Assembly: GCA_965153455.1 (NCBI GenBank)
Contig: OZ234494.1
Location: 13,578,001-13,642,000 of the forward strand
Source: Sphagnum compactum
Taxonomy: Eukaryota > Bryophyta > Sphagnopsida > Sphagnales
Direction: 5' to 3'
DNA length: 64,000 nt
Within the stretch, counting starts at the first letter, position 1, and the number at the start of each line of letters is the position of its first letter. Below the pieces are notes generated by a model. It saw nothing but the letters and a program-made list of their open reading frames with translations, made no database searches and was not told where the DNA came from. A program made the translations under genes and the position numbers. Shown in pieces: positions 23,754 through 35,042 of this stretch.

Positions 23754-25206
23754 CTTGCACAACACTAGTCCAAACCCTTCCTAGGCTTCAAACCCTATTG
23801 TGAACAATCATTTTGATCAACCAATGAAAAATTGCAACATGCACCCAATGGATCCAATTTTCTTTTCTTTTGAGGAAGGGGGTTGTTGGAATTTTTGTTG
23901 CTCTCAATGTTCTCTCACCAAGTTCCCATTTGTGTTCCCCAATATGTTCCCAAACGTTTTGTCCCATATGCCTTGCCCAATGTTGTCCTCTTGAAACCTA
24001 TATAGGAGGGGTGAATATATTGAATATGTTTCTATGTTCCCCATGGTAGAGGTGAGCAAATATTGGGACTAATTGTTGTACTATTGAGGTGGCTTCATCA
24101 CAAATTATATTACTTTAAGAAATGCTAAAATCCTCAATTTTCTTACTTTTTATTTTCTGAGAACAACTTTTTTGTGAAGGAAGATGAAGATTTTTTTTTG
24201 AATATTAGAGAATATTATCCACTCTTTGCAATGAATATATGTTTGTATGTTTGGAGTGAATAGTTGTAGAGTGGAGGTCTTCAAAAGTTTCAGAAATTTG
24301 TTTTGTGATGGGGCCAATCAAGGAGGTTGCACAGTACACAACATCTGCCAGTGTCTAATTCCATGTGGAGCATACTGGCAAGAGACAGCAAACACCTCAC
24401 CAGTGCCACACTACTGAGAAAGAAAGAAAGAAAGAAAGCAGCACAAAAAAGAACAGAGAAATAACAGATATCTAATAATAAAAATCATAATAATCATAAC
24501 CGACTACAAAAACCCAATGAATCTTTTTTTTCCCTTTTTTTGGGGGAGTTTGTGTATGTGGAAGAAAATTCATTTCTGGGTCTTGAATTTTGGGGAGAAT
24601 TCTTGTTTTTGTTGGGGGCAGAATTTTGGTTTTTGGGTGTTGTGTTGTGAGAATTTGTGAGAATTTGTTTTTGGGTGGTGTTGTTGTGTTTTTCTTCTTT
24701 TGTTTGGGGGTGTTGTGTTTCGTTTTTTGTCATTCTTTAAGGTTTTGGGGAGTTTTTTTTGTTTTTTTCAGTGTTATGGTTTTTGTGGGTGTTGGGTGTT
24801 TTTGCTTGTATAGAGAGTTTTTTTGGGTGTTGTATTTTCAAGTTTTTCTCTGAGCAAACTTCCAAAGTTGATCTTGTGATCTTTGTGATTGATTGTGTGT
24901 GCGTTGTGTGTATTTTTTGTTTGTTTGTGTTTCTTGGTTCTTTTTTAGGGGAGGTCTGGGGAGGGATAAGGAGTTGTGGCTTTGAAGGTTGAGAAGAAGG
25001 ATGTCTTTTTGAGAAGAAAGAGGAAGAAGGTATTGATTCCGATCTTCTTCTTGCATCAGATCGGATGGGAGGAAGAAGATCGGTTTAGAAAGAGGGAGAA
25101 GCAGCTGAGCTGAGCACACATACAAGGGAAGTTGGCGAGTTGTTGTTATCTAGAGAAGAGGACAACAGTAGTGTGGAGGGCAGAGTAGTTAGTAGTGGGC
25201 AATTCC
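20085..25206. other. intergenic region between the two transporter genes
   Basis: No supported gene. Contents are a family B copy (reverse) near 20750-20990; a very AT-rich stretch at 21000-23080 with only short frames; a family A copy (reverse) at 23085-23460; a (TA)n run at 23727-23753; a family C copy at 23845-24020; (AAAG)n at 24418-24438; and a G/T-rich tract at 24540-24960. The last 200 bp are probably the 5' leader of the sugar transporter gene. Confidence 0.45.
23085..23460 (-). repeat. dispersed repeat family A, reverse copy
   Basis: Its reverse complement begins 'atctatctatgaaagaaggt', includes 'ggacttgtggtgcaaaagtt' and 'ggaggaattggaatgtgcct', and ends 'cagaatgtgggagatattga'. The copies at 30197-30600 and 63283-63600 run the same way over more than 300 bp. 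Confidence 0.7.
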
Positions 25207-28200
25207 ATGAATTTAAGAACAACAATGGGTGATACAGCAGCTTACAAGCGTCTTCCTTCTCGTGGACGGCATTCTGACATTGATCGTGACAATGCAGTAG
25301 CTGGTAAACAATTATCTTGTTGATGTTTTTGCGTGTGTATGTGTTTGTTTATGACAATAAAGAATACCATGACAAAATTGAAGAACACCCATTCTGTGTA
25401 TTTTTCCATATGTGCAGAGAGAAGAAGATAATCATCACCTTCTTGTAGTGCGAGAGTGTAGAGTACCCATGAGATGAAGTTGTTTTTTTCTTTGTTTTGC
25501 TTATGACAAAAAAACAATACCATGACAAAATTGAAGAACACCCATTCTGTGTTTTTTTCCATATGTGCAGAGAGAAGAAGATAATCATCACCTTCTTGTA
25601 GTGCGGAGAGTATAGAGTACCCATGAGATGAAGTTGTTTTCTTCTTTGTTTTGCTAAATTTACTGCAGATTATCTAGCATATGAGCCAGCAGTAGCAGCA
25701 ACTGGTCCTCCTCAATGGCAGCTTTCTCTACCTCATGTGGCCACTGCTACTCTGGCCTCTGTTCTTTTTGGCTACCATATGGGGTAAGCTGCTTGCTTGC
25801 TTGGCTCACCTTCATGCACACACTCTTTGTCTTCCTGAAATTGTCAATAATCTACTAACATCTCATGCCAGGTTTTCAGGAATTCTGGAAGCTTTCCTTT
25901 CAGGATCCAATGTGTGCACATGCAAGTGCATGAGCTTTCCCAGCTTTTTAGGGCTTCTAGTGTGAGAGAGATCAATGGGAGATCAATGGGTTGTGCTTCT
26001 CTATCATGGGTTCTGAAAGTATGCAAATTTTCCATGTTGTGTGAGTTTGTTGTTGTGCTCATGGTTGTATGGAAAATGGCAACAGTACATGAAGTTTAGG
26101 ATGCTGCTGATATGGGTACCACATGCTTTGTTGGTTGGTAGGGTGGTGAATGTTCCGCTCCAGTACATAGGAAGGGATCTTTTGTTTGCAGGCAATGCAA
26201 TTGTACAAGGTTTGTTAGCAATCACATAGGTTCCTTTGTGATTCTCTCCTGTTGTTGTGAAGGAGTGGTTGAGGGTTTTAAGGAAGGATCATCTGGGTTT
26301 CTTCAAGAATACAGGTGGATAACCAGAGCTATTCACATGATGATGCCTGGAATTTTGCAGGATTGGTTGTGAGTGTAACTCTGGCAAGTGCTTTTTTGGG
26401 TTGTGCGATTAGTGGTACCATTGCTGATAGTTTTGGTCGGAGACGAGCTTTCCAAATTAGCTGTGTCCCGATGATAATTGGAGCCATCATCAGGTGATTT
26501 CATTTCTCTTCTTACTGCAGAGGTTTAAGATTTTGGCAGAGATTGTTAAAGAGCCAGCAAGGAAACATAGATTTTTTCTCTCAGATTTTTCATGTTCTAC
26601 TTTTTTGTAGCTGTTTGATTCTTCATCCTGGTTATGTTCTTATTAAACTTTGAGATGCTCGTCATTTGCTACAAGCATTTCTGAGTACTGATGTGCATTT
26701 GCATGTCATTTGGCAGTGCAATTTCCACACATGTTGGAGCTATGATTTTTGGACGATTCATAGTTGGACTTGGATTAGGACTATCAGGCCCAGTAACAGC
26801 CATGTATGTGTCAGAGGTACTGTTGCAACAGCTCCTTTTTCTGTGTTTTCTTCTTCAGCCATAAAAGACATCTCACTGTAGCATCTGTCTCGAACAACAT
26901 TCAGTATGAGTTTTTTTGACTTGAGCTTTCTGTATTATTATGCAGATCTCACCAACGGCAGTCCGTGGTACATATGGCAGTCTCCTGCAGATCGCCACTT
27001 GTGTTGGGATCTTTGCAGCTCTGGTAGCAGGCCTTCCTGCTCCAACAGTTCCTGGGTGGTATGCTGAAGTCTAAACACTCTTCTTATTGGGACAATGCAT
27101 GTGCTCTACTCACCAATTAACACTTCCATCATTGTGTTAGATCGAAGAATTGTCAATTCTGGAATTGGGCTACATGGTTGCTGCCATGGTTCTATAGCAA
27201 TATGTGTAATAGAGTGGAGGTCCCAGGATGTGTCTACCCTTTATGGTGATCAATTGAACTCATCTGCAGGTGGCGAGCTTGTTTTTGGATTTCAACAGTG
27301 CCTGCCTGTCTGCTTGCTCTTGGCATGGAGTTTTGTGCTGAGAGTCCACGCTGGCTGTTCAAGGTGATAACTTCATCATCACCAATGGTTGTTTCCATAC
27401 ATGTGATGTGTAATGTTTTACTATTCTGGAATAAGTAGGCTACATTCTGGAATCCTAAAACCCTAATTCTAAACCCTAAAACCCTAAACCCTAAACCTGT
27501 TAGCTAACACAAGTTGTCTAACTGTCATGGTAGCAATCGGAATGGTATGAGGCTGAGCAAGAACTTGAGCGACTGTGGGGTCCATCCCATGTGAAAGGTG
27601 CTATGGCAGACCTCATTCGTGCTGAACAATCTCATAATGGTGGTGGGACTTCATGGTGTGCTTTAATCGACCCTCGCTACATCAGAGGTGATTTATAAAT
27701 TTGTTGTCATTATAAAGAGCTAAACCTGGATATACTATGGACCTGTTGAAGTAAATGATCTGAGCTTGAAGACTAGAGAATAGTTTGAAATCCTTCATCT
27801 TAAATTACCTCTTTAGCATACTGTTTTTGTTATTCCAAATCTCGTATTAAGGATGTGTGGGTTTGTCTTGTGATGTGTCAAATAGTTGTGGCCATTGGAG
27901 CTGCACTTTTTGCATTCCAGCAGTTTGCTGGAATCAACGCAGTTTTCTACTTTTCATCAACAGTTTTTAGGGCAGCAGGGATGACATCTGATGTTGCAGC
28001 AAGCGTTTCAGTTGGAGCCGTTAACTTGCTTGGTGCGTGAAATAGATTAATTTCTCTGTTTCTTCTTCTGCTTCTTCACAAGTTCATGACATAGAAGAAA
28101 TGATCTTGAGGGTCTTCATTGTTTGATCATACAAACTCAAACTTAAATAGTTAATTAAATTTCTAACTGGGGGATTCTTGTGGGTACATTCACAGCATCA

Positions 28201-29128
28201 TGTTTGGCAGCTTATCTAATGGATAGACTTGGTCGGCGTAGTCTCCTGATTGTGAGCTTTACTGGCATGGTGAGTAAAATCTTTGATCTATAGGGAGAGA
28301 TATTTCTGCACCTTGGTTGAGCATAGACTTGTGAAAAAAGTTCTGTACTTACAAATATACTGTCTGGTGATGCAGGCCTTTGCAATGGCCATGCAAGTGC
28401 TTGTTGCAGTAGTACCTGCACTCTCATCAATGCGGGGATCTATGGCACTTGTTGGAACATTGGTGTGAGTATTTGAATCATTTTTCATTATTGTAGATTG
28501 TGCAAAGAACTCACATGGATAGGAATGCATGCTCCCATATGATGAGTGCTTAGTGATGAGTTTGTGACAATGTGACAACTTTGCAGGTATGTCTTCATGT
28601 TTGCACTAGGAGCAGGGCCTGTACCAGCACTTCTATTACCAGAAATATTCCCTGATAAAATCCGTGCCAAAGGCATGGCTGTGGCAATGTGTGTGCACTG
28701 GGTAAGTCCATTCTGGGGTCCTTTCTCAGAATTATTTTTGACACTAGGAAGAGGGAGTTGGGTTCATGAGGCATTGAGCCAATGCTCAAACATGTGTTTC
28801 AACATACAGTATTACATATGCAAACCTGTACTGCTGCTGTTATTCATGTGTTAGCTTGATAGATTGAGAATTTTCCATGTGTTTATCATGGCTTGTCTAT
28901 GGGCACATCTCTTGCCAGTGTCTGAAGGTGGTGGGTGGGATGCAGGTGGCAAACTTTTTGGTGGGCTTGATGTTTTTACATTTACTGGAAACTCTTGGAG
29001 CTGGCATCCTCTACACTTTCTTTACAATGGTGTGCTTGGCTGCTGCCCTGTTTGTCAAAAAAAATGTATTAGAGACAAAGGGTCGGTCTTTGGAAGAGAT
29101 TGAATCTCTTCTTCTTGCCAACTTGTGA
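25207..29128 (+). CDS. MFS monosaccharide transporter, pGlcT2/SGB1 type
   Basis: A proton-coupled or facilitative hexose carrier. Relatives are annotated as plastidic glucose transporters, and Arabidopsis SGB1 is reported in the Golgi. Exons are 25207-25303, 25669-25783, 26142-26209, 26361-26493, 26717-26816, 26946-27058, 27270-27363, 27534-27687, 27886-28032, 28196-28269, 28376-28464, 28587-28701 and 28946-29128. All twelve phases agree and give 493 residues. MFS sugar-porter signatures are DSFGRRRAFQ after helix 2, GRFIVGLGLGL, ESPRWLF, QQFAGINAVFYFSS, DRLGRRSLL, GAGPVPALLLPEIFP and the terminal ETKGRSLEEIE. The N-terminus is short and hydrophilic, with no obvious long transit peptide, so the compartment is open. 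A second in-frame ATG at 25225 is possible. Introns hold a 152-bp duplication and telomeric repeats. It appears intact. Confidence 0.92.
25351..25654 (+). repeat. 152-bp tandem duplication in intron 1 of the sugar transporter
   Basis: 'ATGACAATAAAGAATACCAT' at 25351 is followed by a long stretch that repeats from 25503 ('atgacaaaaaaacaatacca') with few changes, including 'cccattctgtg', 'catatgtgcagagagaagaa' and 'tagagtacccatgagatgaa'. Each copy carries a 'tgtgcag' that could act as a decoy 3' splice site. Confidence 0.85.
27453..27496. repeat. interstitial telomeric repeats in an intron
   Basis: Five or six units of CCTAAA/CCCTAAA/CCCTAAAA lie in intron 7 of the sugar transporter, just before exon 8. 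The array is plant-type telomeric sequence. A shorter one is at 3875-3895. Confidence 0.7.
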
Positions 29129-31883
29129 GCCTAGGAGGACGGTTCCCCCTTTGCAGAACTACAATTACAGAAGTGCCCCATCACCAAAAGTGTCCAGGTG
29201 CAGGACCTATTTAGAGAAACCCATATGCAGTATTCTTTCCTTTGAGACACCAGCATCTGTATATGCCGGAAAAAAGTGACGATGGGTTTATGTAAGAGTA
29301 TTCATACCTTAGTTCATTATACTCATAGAGAAAATAAACCCAGGAATCTGAATATGGCAGCTTAGGACTTATGAAGAATATGGTGGCTGTACAGTTATCA
29401 TTCACAGCTTGGTGATGTGCCAATTTTGTACCTAGATATTGGGTGTATACAAAATGATACTGATCAATTCTTTAATGAAGGAAAGTTTAATAAAGTCCTT
29501 GCTGGGTATGTGGCATACTACAATGAGAATTAAAGGTATGAATGGTGCACAACTTTGGGGTCAAAAGTGTGTCACGAGTTTTATAATTGTAGCATTGAGA
29601 AGTCTCTCAGGAGGATATGATGATGCATGGTTAGCCTTGGTTATCATCTGACTAACAGTTTGTGTTTTCCGGACTTCTGTGAGAAATTGACAATGCAATC
29701 TAGGAGGTGGCAAGTGACAACAAGTGGACAACTTCAAGAACTAATAGCAGGTATGCAAAATGTACATTATGGGCCTATATAACTATAATTTGGATGAACT
29801 TCATACTTTAAATTAAACGGGAAATTGCCAGTTTGGATTTGTAAATATGCATAAGATATAGCACTCTTCAAAAGGGTTAGTAAAGAAATATGATTGACTT
29901 TGACCCATCTGATGGCATTTAAGAGATGCTCATTGGACATTGTCTAGCATTTCATGTGTATGTGTGAGATGAGAAAATGACTTGCACATTGTTTTTGATG
30001 TGGTAGCTAATGGTAAAGGCCCACATATGGTGCAAGGGTTTTGCTCTAACAACTATTCTCAAATACCATGCCTGCTGCACAGAAGCAAATTTCATCATTG
30101 CTTTCACAATATCAACCAAAATCAAGTATCTGATGTATGCAACTTAACCCCTTATGGATGAATCCCTTTGGTGACCTAAAACTTTAGTTGCAATTGCATG
30201 AAGGAAGGTAGTTTGTTTTGTTTTGTTTTGTAGTTATGAGATCCACTGAACTGGGATGCTTCAGATCGTGTTCTTGGTGTTTATGGAAAGCTCTCGACGA
30301 GGAGGGGTGCATGGGCTTTGGTTCCATGATGATTGGCCTTGCGGTGCAAAAGTTCTTGAATATTGAATGATTTCTTCACTGAAAATTAAATTGAATTGTA
30401 GCTGAGAAGTTCAGAGGAATTGGAATGTGCCTTCAGCGTTGTTAGGAAAGATCTTGATGAGCAGGATTTAATGGAATTTATTTGGTGAGGTTTGGATTCA
30501 GAATGTGGGAGATATTGATTTTAAAGTGATTTCTGCTGCTGAAAATTCAAAATAAATTCCAAAAACCTGGGTTTTGGAAGGAAAAATCAGTTGAGAATGT
30601 GGTAACACTTGAAGGCTTACCATGCATTCAATTCAAGCATGATTTCCTTTCATATTTGGCTGTTCAAAATATTGATACATACATTGCAAAACAATGTTCA
30701 CATGTTGAGTTTCCCTATTTTGTAATGGGTTCACACTTGGGCCAAGGGCACCGGCCACACTAGTAGTTCTGATAGGAAATGCTCCACGAGGTTCTCAGAA
30801 AATGGACTCACTTATAACATTTTGCTCTTGGAATTTCTCCCCGAAAAACTCAACATCTCAGTCTTAAATTAATTTATTACTCATCTGACCACAGGATACA
30901 GTCAAAATAGGAAAGCTCGCGAGGTTCCAAGAAGTTTAAAAAATTTCTTTTCCGAGAAATAGGAAAACATTTCAAAGTCTTTTTTTGGTGATTTGGCAAC
31001 TTTTTCCAGAAAAAACAGGAATATTGCAACAGACTATTCCATTTTGTTTTTTTAATTTTCACATTTCAGCAAAATTTCACACCCAAAGAAAACACTGTTA
31101 TGTACTAGCTAGTCAGCAGGAGCAGATGTTATTCCTAAACATAACCAATTGTTCATGATCATGGAGCTTACATGCCATGTAACACAGAAGAGTGTGAGTT
31201 GTAAGGTTTAGCCAACCACCAACCAGGAATGTGCAAAAAGGCATAAGGGCAGTACAAAAATGTCAGGGCAGAAAAATATGTAATATAACTGGGGAGCTCT
31301 TGTCCAATGGTGTACTGCCACACTTGCAAGGCGCTCCCTACAATTGGTGATGCAAAAGAACCCTGGAGAGTACAATTAGGGCTTCAGTTGTCAGCAATAA
31401 ATCGGTTACCCAATTTTCAAGCCAAAATTTAATCCCAAACTTTAAAGAAAAGTAAGCAGAGCGAACAAATCAAGTCAACCCATCCAATGGGTTGTAACTT
31501 GTAACCTTACACACCATAACAAAAACTTACAATAAACCATGTGTCACTCTTTCTGCCGTAAACTTGTAGTCATGTCACTACTTATACCAACACATTAGAG
31601 TGCTCAAGAAGTATCATAGGTGAACAATTAAGAATTGGGTGCACTTAAATCTCCCAATTCTTTAATACAATTCAGGGAAAAAAAAGAAACGCCCCTCCAA
31701 AATCGTTCAGCCATAAATCTAAGTCTACACTTCACCGGTCAGCATGGATAGTAAAATATAAGGGATGCTCCCGTGACAGCCAACTGCGCAATTGGATGTC
31801 ACAAGCTCCAAGGATTTGTCGAATCCAATGAAAAGAGAAAAAGGAAGCTTCCATATCCCAATATCAGTAAAAGGAAAAGGCTT
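29129..31883. other. intergenic region between convergent sugar transporter and methylesterase genes
   Basis: The two flanking genes point towards each other. The region holds the 3' untranslated parts of both and a family A repeat copy at 30197-30600. I see no exon or RNA gene. Confidence 0.4.
30197..30600 (+). repeat. dispersed repeat family A, forward copy
   Basis: Starts near 'gaaggaaggtagtttgtttt', continues through 'gagatccactgaactgggat', 'gattggccttgcggtgcaaa', 'gatttcttcactgaaaatta' and 'gatcttgatgagcaggattt', and is close to identical (about 90 percent by eye) with 63283-63600. The copy here has an extra (TTTTG) expansion near its start. No coding capacity is seen. Confidence 0.75.
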
Positions 31884-34800
31884 TTACTCTTTTGCATCAA
31901 GTTGAGCAATTTCAAGGAAAATTTTATGCAGGGATTGTGGCTTTGAAAAGAAAGGGGAGTGATCACTGCCCTTCAAGGTGAAAACCTGCTCTGGTGGGTT
32001 TTGGTTAATCATGTTGCATTGAGCAGCAGGAGATAAGGCATGATCCTCAGTTGTCTCAACAAAGAAGCGCCTCACACACCCATAGTTTTCAGCTGTTAAG
32101 GTGATTTTCTCCATAGCTGGTGCAAATGGAATAGGCCTCATTGAAACCGTTGCTAGTGCTACATCCTGTCCATCATCAAGAAGAATTCACCACCCACATG
32201 TTTCAAAATATCACAAGAAATTCTTCACATGTCGCCACTTCTGTTGCACAATCTGTAGATATCTACTGATTTGTAAAAAGGCCCTAAAATGGAGTCTACA
32301 AATTTGGTGGCATATCACCACTTTTTGGGTCACAGAGAAATCATCAGAAGCAAGCACAATTTCAACAGATTTTGGTTGAATCATTAGTGACCACACAATC
32401 ATCAGAAGCAGGCACAAGGTATGGAGATGTTGGTGTTCAATTGTGGAATGCCACACTTGAAATTTTACCTTTGCTGGGCTAACATTGAAAAACAGATCTC
32501 TGACAAGGCTTTTGTCAAGTTCAACAGCTGTGGGTGGAGTTGAAGTTCCATTTCCATAGATGAACCTCTGTGCTTTTGGCATCAGATCATCTGCACTTTT
32601 CTCCTGCTAAAAGGTCCCCATGCCCCCCCAAAAAAAACCCTCACATTTTCAAAAACAGCTTAAGATCCTCCCTTGGTTACTTATAAAACCTCCCCTAATT
32701 CTTTTCTCTCTTCACACGCTTAAAGTACCGAATGGTGTTCAGAAAGAGTTTGTGTAAGTCATTGGTTTCAAAAGCTCATTGACTGGCATTGAGATTTCCA
32801 ACACAGGAAGCAGGAAGCTTTTGAACGTGACAACAATGACTTTATTACCTGCTTTGCAAAGACATCAAAAGCTCGCTGACCATTGCAAACCATTGAAGCC
32901 GTGACAAATATGGCCTTGGCAATCCGATGGGGAAAACACTCCATTGCAAACGATATGCAGGCACCTCCTATATTGTGACCCACCAAAATCACCTGCAGGT
33001 TGACCATTACCTTGTAATTAGTTTCTTTGTAGCAAAGTCCTTCACCAAACTGATCCTAAACCCTAAAACCCAATACTGAACAAATGCTCAATCGCAGAAA
33101 AAATCCACAACAAGAACTTATTTCTCACAATTTTGCAGAATTTTATAACCTAAGATTGCAAGTGCTAAAGAGTTCAACGGCAATACACAAAATCCACTCA
33201 TCCATTCATGCAAAAGACTGGACTACTTTGGAAATGCAGCAAGCCAAAAAATAAAACGTAAGAAAGAAATACCTTCTCAGTGCCAGATAAATTTTCCAAA
33301 AGCTCCACAAGAGGTTTCACATATTGGGCAAGGCTTTTGATTTGATTGGGTTCAGTGGGTTCAATTCCTGAGCCAGCAAGATCGACAGCTGTCGCCACAA
33401 ATCCTGACTCCTCCAGCAATGCAATTGATTTGTACCAACACCATGCTCCGAGGCCACCTCCATGTACCAGAACAAAGTGCTTCGATTCCAAAGTTGCAGC
33501 TAAAAATGCTTCCTGCATAAAACACACAGAGAAATGATCCAACACTGATGATGCAACATTTGGAAGAGAAATTATTGGGCAACATCAAAAGATCAAGAGA
33601 TTTGTCTTTGCAGGTTTAGACTGTCACAACATCCAGAGGAGAATTGGGCAATATTCATCATGAGATCCAGAGATTCTTCAGTTTAGACTACAGTTGCAAT
33701 ATCTAGAAAAGAATAATCGGGCAACATCATGAGATCAACAGATTCTTCAGTTTGAGATGATCTGGAAGAAGAGAATTGGGCAACATCATAAGATCAAGAG
33801 ATGATTCTTTGCCAGTTGAGACTTGCAATTGTGGAAAAGAATAATTGGGCAACATGAGATTATGCAAGAGATTTTTCTCTGGTTTTGAGACTCTTGCAAT
33901 TGAGGAAGAGAATTGGCTGGCAACAGGAGATGCAGTTAGAGATTCTGCAGATGAGATCAGGAGATGCAAGAGATTCTTCAGTTGAGATCGACCATTGCAA
34001 TCAAGAAGAGAATGGGCAGGTAACATGGGATGACACTGGCAAGAGATTCTTCAGTTTCAGACACTGTTACAATCATGAAGAGAATTGGTAACAACATGTA
34101 TGACTTCACTTAGAGATTCGTCAGTTGATCACACAGTAGTTGCAATATTGAAAAACAACACAGAATTTGCGCAACATGAGAGATCAAGAGATTCTTCTAT
34201 TCACTGTTGCAATTGGGAAGAGAATTAGCAGCAAGATTAGATTCTTGGGTCTTCCTGCAGACTTTGAGCTAAGACATTGGGATTCTTGGGTCTTCCTGGA
34301 GACTTTGAGCCAAGATATTGCAACTCTTGGATCTTCCTGGATCATAATTTAATTCGTGACGATCACGCTCGAGAAGTTTGTTGGGATCGAGATACGATAA
34401 AAAGAAATAAGAAGTAGCTGGATTATCCCAGCTGTTTTACCAAAAAATACAGGCTAGAATCTGTTCATTTTGCATGCTTCAAGGTGATGGATAGAAGATG
34501 AGCATGAGGAGGAGGATGGGTAGAGAGGGAGAGATAGAGGGAGAAGAAGAAGAGAAGTCTAGCCTTGCGGCAGTCCAAGAAGGCAAAGAGGATTCCATGA
34601 GAGAGAGAGAGAGAGAGAGAAGAGGAGGAAGAGGGAAGAACCATACCCTAGTGCAATTGAGGAGCTGTTGAGGATCCAGAAGAAGATCGCTGGAATGTCG
34701 AGGGCGAGTGCTAGAGCTGCGTGTGTACTCCACCTTGCTGCTGCTACTGGGCTTGCCTGAGTAACTGCGACGTGGAGGGGCTGTGGTGGTCACTGCTGCT

Positions 34801-35042
34801 GGGAGGTGGTCGCGGTGCAGGGACGACGACAAGCTGTTACTGCTACTTTCAAACCTAAGAAGCTGTGCGCCCTTATGCTCATGATGATGTGGGTGCAATG
34901 CCATGTGCGCCAGCGCTTGTCGCTCCATCATCAACTCATCTTCAAGCGATCCTCTCGTCCTCCGCATGCCGCCGTTCACGCTCACCTTTTTCGTTGTTTT
35001 CTTCTTCTTTCCCGATCCCATGCATCCCAGATAATTCCCCAT
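31884..35042 (-). CDS. methylesterase-like alpha/beta hydrolase, MES11/MES13 type
   Basis: MES proteins hydrolyse methyl esters of small hormones such as salicylate, jasmonate or IAA; the MES11-type substrate is not established. Minus-strand exons are 34647-35042, 33273-33512, 32849-32992, 32469-32603 and 31884-32165. All introns are phase 0, giving 398 residues. Exon 1 encodes a basic, Ser-rich extension starting MGNYLGCMGSGKKKK, typical of MES11/13, with Gly2 and Cys7 placed for myristoylation and palmitoylation although relatives are annotated as chloroplastic. The hydrolase domain has HFVLVHGGGLGAWCWYK, AVDLAGSG and VILVGHNIGGACISF, and ends in KGSDHSPFFSKPQSLHK. Asp346 and His374 fit the triad, but the nucleophile position (residue 219, usually Ser in GHSxGG) is Asn. 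The enzyme may be non-hydrolytic. Intron 1 carries a large minisatellite. Confidence 0.9.
33568..34345 (-). repeat. minisatellite of about 70-bp units in methylesterase intron 1
   Basis: Phrases 'gaagagaattgggcaacatc', 'atgagatcaagagattcttc' and 'cagtttgagactgttgcaat' repeat about ten times (anchors near 33578, 33643, 33715, 33773, 33842, 33911, 34010, 34082, 34168 and 34223). Two or three units of 'gattcttgggtcttcctg..gactttgagc' follow. The array fills most of the 1134-bp intron. Confidence 0.75.
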
